64,000 bases of DNA from Artemisia argyi (lineage: Eukaryota > Streptophyta > Magnoliopsida > Asterales > Asteraceae). Positions 37,272-47,655 of the stretch are shown piece after piece. The stretch is from positions 271,983,913 to 272,047,912 of the forward strand of contig CM060709.1 of assembly GCA_030686995.1 (NCBI GenBank), given 5' to 3'. A program made the translations under genes and the position numbers. The notes under the pieces are model-generated. The model was given only the letters and a program-made list of their open reading frames with translations. It was not told the origin of the DNA and did not search any database. How positions within the stretch are numbered: position 1 is the first letter of the stretch; each line of letters begins with the position of its first letter.

Positions 37272-40200
37272 ATAAAAAAGATATTCATTAAGAGGTTTTA
37301 AGACACCCCCTCTACATCTAATTCAATAAGAGGTTTATGCCTCTTACTGTCTTTTAATGATGAAAAAAAAAACCGCTCTAAACATAGATTGTCTCTTACC
37401 GCCTCTGAATGACTTGGAAAAAACACACAGTCTTAATGACTCAAAAATTTGACCACATCTGAATGAGTCAGATTAAGATTTTGTTAAGAGTCAATTTTTA
37501 AAAAACAATCACCACCTAAGTTAGTTATTCGATTCTACAGTACTTACCCAGAAGGTAGTCCTTGCCAACCTCGAATAATAATTAGTGGTTCGATTCCATA
37601 GTATATACCCAGAAGGTAGTCCCTGCCAGCCTCGAATCGACGCATCTATGGGGCAGAACCCCACAAATTCCACCTTGAAGGAAAACCCCACGGAGAGACT
37701 CAAACCTGAGACCTCTCGCGTGTGGTAACAAGTAACAACCTCCCCAAAGTCACCCTTGGTGGCCAACTTGCCTTTAATTAGTTCATTATTAGGGTCGCTC
37801 TTCCTTCGGGTATAGCATTTATTCTCATATTGTAAACTGGAAAAGGTACACTAGCTGCATAAAATATTTACTATATATGCCTTTTAACTACTTAGCTATG
37901 AGAAATCCTAGGTGTACCCCTGTCTAAATTAAGTTATACGTACGATCAACATCTTGGATTTTTGTACAGTACGAGGCATATGTACAAAAATGTGTTTGAT
38001 GACTTACATTTTGTTAGACTCCAGCATTTGAGGCCTTTTTGGATGTTCAAAACGACTATAAGTATTCATAGAGTCCGACTCAGTTGCAGTTGACGAATCT
38101 TTGGATCTTAAAATTCTACAAGATGATTCTGTAGCAGTCACTACAACAAATATGTGAGATCTTCAAGAGTAGTGCACACTTTTAAATATAACAAACTTTT
38201 GCTGCATGAATTCACAAGTGTTTAAAAATGGTTCAAGTTTCCCTGTTACGAAATAATAAAAGCGCTGTAAACAAATAATAAGAATTGTCCACACTCATAT
38301 TTGCGTAGAAGATACTAAAGTAGTTATCGGAAAAAGTACACACTGTATTACATGTGGAGATTAACGACTTTGAGATCTATGAATTTTATATGCACTTAAA
38401 AGTGTGGAAATTTACGTAATTCGTCCACCATTTTGAGTATAATATTTTGATCAGGTTCTCCACACTTTAAAGAGTTAGAATTTAGATTAAAATTTACAAT
38501 GACGCATATCTCAATGCTTGTTCAGAATTCTAAGTGTGTAGATATGCCCAGAAAAAAAAATGTAAGGTTTAGTTATTTGTTGTAGTAAGTTCAGGAAGAA
38601 GAGTTACTTAATAGGGATTTAGCCGTACAATAGCAACATACTTTTCCAAATGTTCCATTCTAGTACGCGTACTTTTTTTTGTCCCACTCAATGTAACGTA
38701 CTTTCCAGTTTTGTACCAATCTACCCCACGTAACTTGTTTTACCGGGTATGTTTAAAATTTTGCCACAACCCTTCTGCCACGTCAGATTTCCACTAACTC
38801 CATTATATACCATCACCAACCCTTTCTTCCCCAATTTCTTCCCTCCATAAATCTAAACCCTAACCCTAAATCAATTTTAGTTACCATGTCCTCATCCTCC
38901 AATCGTAGTTATCGTCCACCACCACCAACACATTGTGAACATGAAGAACCCGTAATTAGACAGACTTCGCGAACAAGGGATTTTCCTTTAAGGCGTTTTC
39001 TTGGATGCATCGAGTATTATAATGTAAGTTATTGTTACATTGCTAAAACTCAAATTAATAAGTGTTGTTATTATTGATGTGTGTTATTTGTTCCATATAG
39101 GGTTCAAAATGTAAGACATTTTACTGGCTAGATCCTGAGTTACCTAAGACATTTTACTGGCAGGTGTGATATCCAATGTACATGACTTCAAAGACAGATG
39201 GGTCCTCATTAGATCTTTGAACATTCTTCTTTGCACAACAACCATGTGTATTTCCGAAGCTGCATCTATAATATGCTCTGCTTATTTATAAGAAATGTAA
39301 CGTAGTTAAGTCCGTAGAAAACCAAGACATCACATTTTGATGGTCAACCTTTGTAGAAAAAAAGAGAAATAATGTATGCATGATTAAAGTATATTTTCAC
39401 TCAAATTGTTTGATTTCCATGAAAGGTTCGATTTGTGAGCATTTCCATGTCCTAAAAAAGCAGTAAAGAATCGGTCATCGATTTACCTGGGGTATTTGGC
39501 ATTAACAATTTCCTTTTGGGCATATTTTCTCCAAGTATAGCCATCATCAAGGGCTTTTTCAACTTCTATCCCCTTGTTAACTCTTACTTGGTTCTTCGAC
39601 GTGATGAAGCTAATACTGCTACGCTTACTGAAAACAAAACACCATTTTACATACACAAACATTTTCTCTCCACTTATATTTCGATATATTATATCAGTAA
39701 TGTTTACTTTGTATATCTAAGTAAACTACAGCACATAAACACACATTCACAAATAGTTAATGGTCGTCCACACACACATACATATAATGACATACTTCTT
39801 TATAGAGGCAAGTTTGTAATTAGGAGCTTCAAAATCATAGTCCATATATTCATTATCCAGTTTTCCAATCACTGGATATGGTGGCTCCCACATGCTAAAC
39901 GCTGTTTCAGCATCTAGCGACCAAGTGGCCTCGTTAGAGTTGAAATTATCCTGAGTTGACATTTTTTGAGTTTCATTAGACATGAGCACATCATGTTCAA
40001 TCTGAAGCTGATCAACATGGTCTCTAGACGAGTTTTGGTCTACTTGCAAAATGCTACCTGTAGATTTCACAATAAAAATACACAAGTTGGACCGTTGAAT
40101 AAAAAAACATCTTCAGTTCATGTTGCATATACAAAATTACCATCAATAGATACAAGCAGAGCATTAAATATCTCAAACTTATAAAGCTGACAAAAAATTT

Positions 40201-41778
40201 ACCAGGGTGCGAAGGGGCCGTAGAAAGCTCAAGAAAATGTTGGAGAGAATTTGCATCTTTTGCTAATATATCCAACAAATTTCCATCTCTTTTGAGTGGC
40301 ACAAAGACATTGTTCCATGTCATTTTTCCATACTTTAATGTATCCCACCATTCAATCTCTCCTTTGATCTCCTTTACATCTCTAGGTAATTCCATGATGG
40401 AAAGATAGTCTAGTTTTATGCAATTAAAAACAAGTAAACTATCTAGCTGTGGCGCAATGCTGATACCACCAGATATACTCACTAGCTCAGGTAAGTCAAT
40501 AAGTGATACCCTCCTTAAACTTTGAAGAAATGGACCACTACTACAAGGGGTACCATCCTCCAAATTGACAAGACAGTTGACTTTGGGGCAATCTTCTACT
40601 ATAAGTTCAGTCAAGCCTTGCATATTTTGAAGCAAAGTTCCAGTAAAAATGCTACTCATCTCAGGGCAGCTATGCAGTGCTAAGATCCTTAAATGGGACA
40701 TACTTTTACCGCTAATTGGCCCCTTTGAAAGCCGTTGTAACTTCTTCATGAAGTGAACCCCCAAATACTGCAAGGAGGCAAGAATCGTGTCTTCATCGTT
40801 AGTGGCTTTATCTAGGTGTGCATATACATCTTCTTGATCGACAAGGGTTTGCATCTCATTACACTCCATTAACAAGCAATATTTCACCCTCTTCATGTCA
40901 AATATTGGGAGCTTCCCAATAGTCCAATGACGGCGTAAGTATAGAGCTCTAGCATTTCTAATTAACTCCGCATTTTCATCAGTGTATCCATTACCATTCA
41001 TGAATTTTACACATTTTTCTAATTTCAGAAAATTTTCTTCGATATCAAGTTGAACAGAACATGGAAGCTCTTCACAGTGACCGATCATAAACCTAAAATT
41101 CCACAAATTTGAATGTATTGGTACTTGATACCTTTCAAGGCTTAAGAACTCTTGCAATGCTTTAGCAGTTGGTAAGTACAGCTTTATAGTTTTAAGGTCG
41201 GGCAAGAAAATTAGATCCCCCATAATTCCTTCTAAAAGTTCAACCTCCCACCATTCATTGTCCGCATTGACACTGATACTTAACTCTTTGAGCTTTGTGA
41301 GCTTTGAAATTGTCATCCTTGGGATTATGTGCTCTACGCCGCTTCGATCTTTTAGGTCATCCGCATATGTCGACAAAGAGACCCTTAAACATTCCAAAGT
41401 CTCTAATTTGCCAATTTCCTTTGGTAGATACATGAGCTCGGTTCCTTCAAGATCAAACAACTTGAGTTTTTTCAGTGCTCCAATTTGAGGAGGCAATTCC
41501 ATTAAGAGTGAGCATTCTTGCAATATAAATTCTTCAAGCAAACTTAACTTGGAAATGGATGGAGGTAAAGATTGTATGCTTGTATGAGACAAATCTAATA
41601 CTTGAAGAACTGGCATATGCTGAAATAGTGAAGGAGGTAGCATTGTCAAACTATAGTTCTCCTGTGAGAACAATTTTGCCAAAAACGGGGAAAATTCATG
41701 TTCTATATCAAAGGTAGAGATGTGATTGTTCAAGTGAAGCTCGTCTGCATCCAAACCATTCCCAACTAAAAAATCCAT
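33301..41778 (-). CDS. LRR-WRKY-WRKY-bHLH fusion (NLR-derived)
   Basis: Thirteen minus-strand exons join in frame at GT-AG sites: 40203-41778, 39796-40057, 39487-39627, 39158-39277, 38008-38160, 36255-36392, 35555-35797, 35336-35453, 35166-35261, 34760-34825, 33706-33771, 33498-33551 and 33301-33381, giving about 1037 residues. Order: NLR-type LRRs (1-525), linker, group III WRKY with signature WRKYAQK, linker, second WRKY with WRKYGQR, Ser/Thr-rich linker, then a bHLH of the RKEKLGDRITAL / FGKTDTASVL type and its RSRGLCLVP tail. NB-ARC is absent; an in-frame TAA precedes ATG 41778, so either the gene is 5' truncated or earlier exons lie beyond the window. WRKY domains fused to NLRs act as pathogen-effector baits in known cases (RRS1). 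Exon 4 to 5 uses a weak acceptor; otherwise a TAA at 39155-39157 ends the frame. The bHLH could also be a separate gene starting in exon 8. Confidence 0.65.
34163..34315 (+). mobile_element. tRNA-derived SINE in a bHLH intron
   Basis: GGCCTAGCGGT (A-box-like, about 34177) and GGTTCAAGTCTC (B-box, about 34220) are spaced as in tRNA-derived SINEs. A CAAAAGAATAATAATA tail follows. It lies in the intron between exons 10 and 11, antisense to the host gene. Confidence 0.6.
35555..36392 (-). CDS. Second WRKY domain (group III-like) of the fusion
   Basis: Exon 36255-36392 encodes TRWTQDIGVSPKTGFEAPPD and DGYKWRKYGQRETVGAKYS. Exon 35555-35797 encodes SYYKCTSCGTKKRAQRSDDD and PSIWEITYKGMHTC, then a Ser/Thr-rich tail. 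The signature is WRKYGQR (Lys to Arg). The spacing between the first two zinc ligands is X2 instead of X7, so five residues are missing; the following X23 and HTC are intact. The tail (TTESEISIIRNSDSSTVTKS) is homologous to the linker after the first WRKY, showing a tandem duplication. Confidence 0.92.
36644..37765 (-). mobile_element. Retroposed segment with SINE head and 25-bp target duplication
   Basis: The same 25 bases (beginning ACTTGCCTTTAATTAG) occur at 36619-36643 and 37766-37790. On the minus strand the insertion starts near GTTGGCCACCAAGGGTGACT, carries a B-box-like GGTTTGAGTCTC (about 37700) and ends in an A-rich tail (complement of 36644-36658). This is the layout of a SINE moved by LINE machinery. 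36660-37500 looks like a second, hAT-like insertion within it, with TGAATCTGAATCTGA words and an AAAT microsatellite (37236-37271). It lies in the intron between exons 5 and 6. Confidence 0.65.
38139..38587. mobile_element. CACTA-like MITE inserted beside WRKY1 linker exon
   Basis: CACTACAACAAAT at the left and ATTTGTTGTAGTA at the right are inverted ends. AGT flanks both sides (38136-38138 and 38588-38590), the 3-bp duplication of En/Spm (CACTA) transposons. Size 449 bp; no coding content. It sits between the two halves of what is one exon in the second WRKY copy. Confidence 0.75.
38588..39157 (+). pseudogene. GRF-type zinc-finger gene fragment, antisense to fusion gene
   Basis: From ATG 38886 the plus strand encodes MSSSSNRSYRPPPPTHCEHE, then RTRDFPLRRFLGCIEYYN, a splice-donor-like GTAAG, a short intron, and after ...CATATAG at about 39100 GSKCKTFYWLDPEL. 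The C...RRFxGC...C..FxWxDPE layout matches plant GRF-type zinc fingers, common in transposon-associated plant genes. Only this N-terminal domain is present. Upstream 38600-38880 looks like its promoter and leader. It is probably a captured or inserted fragment. Confidence 0.5.
39158..39627 (-). CDS. First WRKY domain (group III) of the fusion
   Basis: Exon 39487-39627 encodes a linker and DDGYTWRKYAQKEIVNAKYP. The intron then falls at the conserved Pro-Arg position of WRKY genes. Exon 39158-39277 encodes AYYRCSFGNTHGCCAKKNVQ and ends ...MYIGYHTC. The zinc ligands fit C-X7-C-X23-H-X-C, which defines group III. The invariant Gly of WRKYGQK is Ala here, a change expected to weaken W-box binding. 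Directly after HTC the reading frame meets CAG TAA, so it must splice at CA|GTAAAA or stop. Confidence 0.93.
40203..41778 (-). CDS. LRR exon of the fusion gene
   Basis: A single exon of 525 codons. N-terminal text includes LPPSLFQHMPVLQVLDLSHT, LPPSISKLSLLEEFILQECS, LPPQIGALKKLKLFDLEGTE and LPKEIGKLETLECLRVSL, the leucine spacing of cytoplasmic plant LRRs. Later repeats are longer and irregular (LRILALHSCPEMSSIFTGTL, LTELIVEDCPKVNCL, LRRVSLIDLPELVSISGGIS), as in coiled-coil-type NLRs of the RPS5-like class. This region normally senses effectors and holds the NB domain inactive. No stop interrupts it. A partial broken copy lies at 26567-27147. Confidence 0.9.
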
Positions 41779-42429
41779 TGACCTTAATTAACTTATGGGC
41801 TTTACAGAACACAATTATTTTCACTCAATCATGGAATCGCAGACCCAAACCTCTACTCTAGGCCTTCAAATATGATCTACATCATTGTTTTGCTTCTAAC
41901 AACCAGATGCTGATTATTGATGACTTGTCTCCATGTCCTGTTATACATCAGTGAACTGTGATCATTATACGCATCCTATAATATTTGATATGTTTGGGCA
42001 ACGAGAAATTGTCGTATCAGTTCCTGAACATCAAAAAAAAAAAAAAAAAAAGCACCATCAGTTTGTGGTCTCTGATGTGGGATGATTTTTCAATATACGC
42101 AACAGCTTCTAGATTTGAATTCGCATAGGTCTAAGACTAGTAAGAAAAATCTTATCAAGTAGGGAATATATTAGCTACAATTTTTTGTAGCTAATTCTAT
42201 CAAGTAATATGAAAACAGCAGTTTGAAGTAAGGTACAATGTCTATTTGAGACATTTACCACATAAGCAAGCGTTTTGGTTCCTGACATTATATTGCTGTC
42301 ATATGGAAACAGATTAGTTGTGTATCACATTATTCCACAAAAATGAAAGTTACGCCAGTTGTTCGTGTGCCCTATTACAATCTAGATAAGATAGTCGGCG
42401 AATGAAACAAAACGGAAGCAGTGGAGCTG
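41779..42429. other. 5' flank of the LRR exon; no NB-ARC found
   Basis: Searched on the minus strand for P-loop, RNBS, GLPL and MHD-like text; none seen. An in-frame TAA lies 10-12 bases before the ATG at 41778, and a possible acceptor TTAATTAAG lies just before it. Otherwise AT-rich with a poly-A run (42032-42050). Confidence 0.5.
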
Positions 42430-42665
42430 CTAGTTCAATAATGGAAAAACCATTGTGGTGGAAATGATAGTAGGGTTGGATGAGTTGGAAAACCTCTCTC
42501 CTTTAGAACAAAGCTCAAGGGTTCGATCCTCACTCCCTGCAAAAGCAGCCTCAAGCTCAAGGGTTGGATGAGGCCGGAGGTCTTCTAAAAGCAGCCTCTC
42601 AACCTTTGGGTAGGGGAAAGGCTGTCTACATCTCACCTCCTCCGTTGAGTAACGTTGATTTACAT
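42430..42665 (+). mobile_element. SINE-like element with Au-type tail
   Basis: Contains GGGTTCGATCCTC (B-box, about 42519) and the block GTAGGGGAAAGGCTGTCTAC followed by ATCTCACCTCC, which resembles the conserved body of plant Au SINEs. An internal part (CAGCCTCAAGCTCAAGGGTT) is duplicated. Confidence 0.55.
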
Positions 42666-42892
42666 TGTGGTGGAAATGGAGGGAAAGAGGACTAATAAGA
42701 TTGGTCAATTGAGGTGGCAAAATAGAGCAATATGAGTCGTCTATTAGTTTATAATTGAGTTAACATACAATAAAGCCAAAACATAGAAACATAAAATAAG
42801 AGTTTAAATTCAGTTTTATAGACTTAATGCAAAAATACACAAGTATTACCATTCTTCCTTTTTATACTTTTGAACTTAATTGCATAATGTAA

Positions 42893-43239
42893 CTAGTTAT
42901 AATACCCGCGCACGCGCGGTTTTTTTTTTAAAATTTTTTGAATTATATATTTTTATTTATTAAAAAACAAATAATTTAATCTTTGTTTTGTTTGATTTAT
43001 GATGTTTAATTATAGTTTTTTATTATTAAAGATAATTATTTAAAAAATTTAATCCTATTGTTAATTGCATCTTATCTATATTTTTTGTATTTATCTTCTA
43101 CTTGTGTTATGGATAAATATAAAATGTTATCTAATAAGAAAATATTTTTTTAAATAAAATTATTATTAAATAAGGTATGATTTGATTTTTTTAAAATGGA
43201 AAAGTCCCCATTTGAGGTTTTGTTTTATTATATAAAAGA
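42893..43239 (-). mobile_element. Small Helitron (347 bp)
   Basis: On the minus strand it starts TCTTTTATATAATAAAAC after A (43240 complement) and ends with hairpin CCGCGC-gt-GCGCGG, GTATTATAACTAG before T. Ends and 3' sequence match the Helitron at 31022-31538. No coding content. Confidence 0.85.
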
Positions 43240-44797
43240 TTTAACGTTATTCGGTTGGTCAATAGAATTTTTATCAAGTCCAAAACATAATGAAAAAGCT
43301 AATTGTTTAGATTTAACGAGTACGCTAGTAGTCACATATTTTTGTTTTTTCTTATAACAAAATTTCTTCAATTTTGACTCGATCACAAATTTCAATTGGC
43401 CAATCATATTGCTTAATATTGCCAAATGGCAAAATTGATGAGTTAGATTGGTTCCCATTTTCCGTTTTCTTCTCCATTTCCGCCTCAAATATTAAAACAG
43501 ATAAAGCTTTCTTGTTCAGGTTATCCGGGAAAGGCGATCGATCATTTTTTGATAACCTTCCTTTCATTTTCTTCCAACTCATGAACATGCACTAATAAAA
43601 TAAATAATTTGTGTTTCTTAAAATTTTTCCTTTCCTCTCTTCAGTTTCTATTATACAACTTTGCAATTCTATAAAATATTGACTTACGCTCCGTTCAGTG
43701 TCAATGAAATAAGAAGAAAGAAAATGAAAGAATGTTATACATTTACACTCATGCCCTTACAAAATAAAAAATAAAAGAAAGATGCAAGGATGATTTGGTC
43801 TTTTTACTACTAATATTTTGTAATTTCCTTTTCATTTGCAATCACTTTCACTCGCAGGCACAAAAAAACTCAAAAACACACAAATTTTATGTTTCACTCA
43901 ATTTTGTAAGATGATTGAAACCCCGTAGGTATAACTTTACAGATGATCATGGTAAAACCCTAATTCCCAAAACCCACAAAGCGGGCTTGGGCCTGATTAT
44001 GGACCCTAAGCCCACAGATCGGGCTTGGGCCTATTATCCTCTAATAAATTTCATTTACTTTCACTCCTAAAATAAAACTAGAGACCATAATGTTAAGAAT
44101 AGCTACTTAACAAAAGTATAAATAAACTAATAATTTATAACAATTGATATATCCCAATATCAAGTTATATATACGAATATTAGTTCATTGTTCGATTACA
44201 AGATACTATCCACCAGATTACAATGAAAGCATAACAATTGATAAACTATGATTTCTAGCTTACGTGTAAAAGTTATATGAAGATTATACCTAATAATTTA
44301 GAAACACAAATGAGGTATCCCAGCTAAACAGATGATTTACACATTTGATTAACATAATCAAGCATAACCGTAAATTGAATAATACTGTAGAAATTCGTAA
44401 GAACATACCTAAATTTTAGATTATGATTTTGAACTTTGAGGAAATTAACTTGACCTCCCTTGAGCAGAAAATATATGATTGCCAAAAGGAATGGAAAACC
44501 AAAGTCAACACTTCACTGTAGTCTGGTGGGGACGTGACTTGCATAGTTGCATGTTTTTTGATAAATTAGATGGGTTGTGTTAACCCAACGGGGTTCTACT
44601 TGCCCGGTCCCACCTATTTTTAGTCAAACGTACAAGTATTAAAGCAGACAGTACAGGCGGCGGCAGCACAATTCTTCCACATACCCCCTATACCCCCCGT
44701 GGGGTTAACCTCTGCCAAATTAGATATTATCAGTTTATCACCACGTAGAAAAGCAAAAGCATGAGTTGATATCTCTCATAAAGTACTTTATATGCAA
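43240..44797. other. Spacer, no gene recognised
   Basis: AT-rich with moderate open frames at 43350-43595 that carry no recognisable domain. 44560-44720 has GC-richer words (GGGGTTCTACTTGCCCGG, CATACCCCCTATACCCCCCG) without paired ends. Confidence 0.3.
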
Positions 44798-44933
44798 CTA
44801 GCGGGCTTGCCCGCGTGTTGCGGCGGGTGCATTTTGTGTTTTGTATTTTGTCGGTTATATGGTGTAATTAATAATTTTGTTATTTGAAGTATGTATATGT
44901 TTACTTGGAAGCATAATTTGTTTATGTTTATAG

Positions 44934-44964
<31 letters not shown>

Positions 44965-45247
44965 GGCGTTGCGGTTGAAATTTTTTTTAGTTGTTTGGGT
45001 ATTTTAAAAGAAACAAATTTGTATAAGAAATTTTTGTAAGTGTATTATTTTTCGTATTTTTTTATTTTTATTTTTTGTTATTAATTTTTTTTAAAAAAAC
45101 AAATTTTCATACGGAAATTTATGTAAAAAAAAAAATTGTACCGAGTACTGTAGCGACGCGTAAAAAAAAGTTACTGTAGCTCGTACTGTAGCGACACTGT
45201 AGCGACACGTGTCGCTTTCTCCTTGAGTGCCTGCCTTTTATATAGTA
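44798..45247 (-). mobile_element. Helitron, second family, host of a nested copy
   Basis: The minus-strand 3' end is hairpin CCCGC-cgcaaca-GCGGG followed by CAAGCCCGCTAG before T at 44798. The body has a long T tract and repeated CTGTAGCGAC words. The 5' side reads ...TACTATATAAAAGGCAGGC on the minus strand and stops exactly where the next Helitron (45248-45982) begins. The true TC terminus may be displaced to 45983-45986. Confidence 0.7.
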
Positions 45248-45982
45248 CTAGCGGGGTTGCCCGCGCGTTGCGGCGGGTGTGTTTTGTGTTTTGTATTTTG
45301 TCGGTTGTACGGTATAATTAATAATTTTGTTATTTGAACTATGCATATGTTTACTTGGAAGCATAATTTGTTTATATTTAGGGATTTTTTTTTTTGGCGT
45401 TGCAGCTGAAATTTTTTTTGGTTGTTTGTTTTCTCGGTATGTTTTTTTGTTTTTTTTTTAAATAAACAAATTTGTATAAGAAATTTTTTGTAAGTGTATT
45501 ATTTTTTGTATTTTTTTATTTTTATTTTTTGTATTTTTTTTTAAAAACAAATTTTCTTAAGGAAATTTATGTTAAAAAAAAAAAAAAAAAAATCTGTACC
45601 AAGTACTGTAGCGAAGCAAAAAAATGTATTATTTTTTGTATTTTTTTATTTTTTATTTTTTTTAAAACAAATTTTCTTAAGGAAATTTATGTAAAAAAAA
45701 AAAAATCTGTACCGAGTACTGTAGCGACGCAAAAAAAATGTATTATTTTTTGTATTTTTATTTTTTTTTTTAAAAACAAATTTTCTTAAGGAAATTTATG
45801 TAAAATATATATATATATATAGATATATATATATATGTAAAAAATATATATATATATTTTACCGAGTACTGTAGCAAAAAAATTACTGTAGCGATTTTAC
45901 TGTAGCACTGTAGTTGCTACAGTGTTTTGACACGTGTCGCACTGTGGCAACTTGCCTGGGTTTTAGAAGATATATATAATGA
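45248..45982 (-). mobile_element. Helitron, second family, nested
   Basis: Minus-strand 5' end TCATTATATATATCTTCTAAA at 45982 after A. 3' end hairpin CCCGC-cgcaacgc-GCGGG then CAACCCCGCTAG before T at 45248. Highly similar in its 3' part to the neighbour at 44798. The interior has four tandem copies of an ACAAATTTTCTTAAGGAAAT / TACCGAGTACTGTAGCGACG block and a TATATA run (45805-45860). Confidence 0.85.
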
Positions 45983-46679
45983 TGGAGCTATGAAAAAAAA
46001 ATTTAGAGAGCCGAAACAAAAATTTTCTTTGAAAAAATATTAGATGAGAGAGTCGAGATGAAAAAATCTTTTTTTGACACATAAAATCCTAAATACACAC
46101 TAACAGACTTAGGGCTAGGGGGCCGAGACCCTTCCCATTCCTCATTAAGCTCCGCTCATGTTTATATGTTACTACGTATCTTTTATTTTATTTTTAGTTT
46201 TTTTTAATGAAAATGTAGTAAATTAAAGATTCTAAAATTTGAAAATTACAACCTATAAAACATTAGAGTTGCGTTTACTTGGAGAAAAATTTCATTCATT
46301 TTCTATTTCTTGTATTGTAGAAAAAAAAAGATGAGGTTTCTATCTCTACAAAATAATTAAAAAAATATAAAGCGCGTTTAGTTAGAGAAACATGCATTTA
46401 TGTTTTACATTTTGCAAAACAAAAAAGTATGTTCAAGTGTTGTTGTTTTCTATCTCAATTCTCTATTTGTAATATTATAAAGTCATCTTCAAAACACAAA
46501 GAACAAATATTATAAACCAACCAACTAAACTACAAAATACTCCATAACTAAAAAGTCTAATACAAGAAAGTAAAGAATTAAAAAAGTAAAATTTAACATC
46601 AAATAACATGAAAAAAAATCCTCAAACGACTACAAGTCGACATAGAAACAATAAATTCTACGTAAAGTAAAATTTCTTA
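45983..46679. other. Spacer, no gene recognised
   Basis: AT-rich, no paired termini or recognisable protein. Confidence 0.35.
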
Positions 46680-47345
46680 TTTCATCCATTTTTATTCGTT
46701 TTTGTACCCTTTTATCCGTTTTTAAACATTTTTATCCGTTTTGTACGTTTAGCAATTTTTATACGTTTTAAGCGTTTTTATAAGTTTTTGTATGTTTTCA
46801 TCTATTTTTATACGTTTTCGTCCGTTTCCATCTGATTTTATACATTTTCGTCCATTTTTATACGTTTTCGTTTGTTTTCATCCAGTTTTATATTTTTTGT
46901 CCGTTCTTATACGTTTTTATCCATTTTTATACATTTTCGTCCATTCGTATACGTTTTTATACGTTTTTATCCATTTTATACGTTTTCGTCCGGTTTTATA
47001 GTTTTATAGTTTTATCCATTTTTACCTTGTTTTGTATGCTTTTATCATTTTACTGTTTCTTTACGTTTAGTACGTTTTTGTACGCTTTTATGCGTTTTGT
47101 AGGTTTCCTACATTTTTATCCGTTATTATCCAATTTTATCCATTTTCATACGTATAAGAATATACAAAAACGTACAAAAACGGATAAAGCCCATACAAAA
47201 ACGGATAAGAGTATGAAAACGTTCAAAACCGTATAAAACGGACGAAAACGTATAAAACAGATGAAAAAAATATAAAAACTAATGAAAATGTATAAACACG
47301 TATGAAACGTATAAAATGTATTAAAACGGACGAAAACATATAAAA
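46680..47345. repeat. Foldback repeat of TTTTATACGTTTTCGTCC units
   Basis: 46680-47140 is an imperfect array of 12-24 bp words such as TTTTTATACGTTTTCGTCCG and CATTTTTATCCGTTTT. 47140-47345 is the inverted counterpart (ACGTATAAAACGGACGAAAA, AAAAACGGATAAGA). The two arms could form a long imperfect hairpin. The open frames here are repeat translations, not genes. Confidence 0.75.
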
Positions 47346-47610
47346 AAAATTGATCATTGCGGCTAGTACATAGAGCATCATTGGCTTTTATAAGGGAAAT
47401 GAGTTGGGAAATGGTTGAGGGGAATTTTTAAAGGAAATAGGTAGAAAAAAATGTTTTGTAATTTTGTGTATTAAATTAGGAAATAGAGGTTTTGTGTTTG
47501 GTAGAAAATTTTGTTAGAAAATTGCTAATTTGAACGTGATCTATGTTTTTTTATTTTTCATAAAATATTTGGTAAGAAACAAAGGTGTTTTCCACCAACT
47601 AAAGGCACAT

Positions 47611-47655
<45 letters not shown>

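Noticed and set aside
46792..47236. Phenylalanine-rich open frames
   Set aside because: Translations of the short tandem repeat array.
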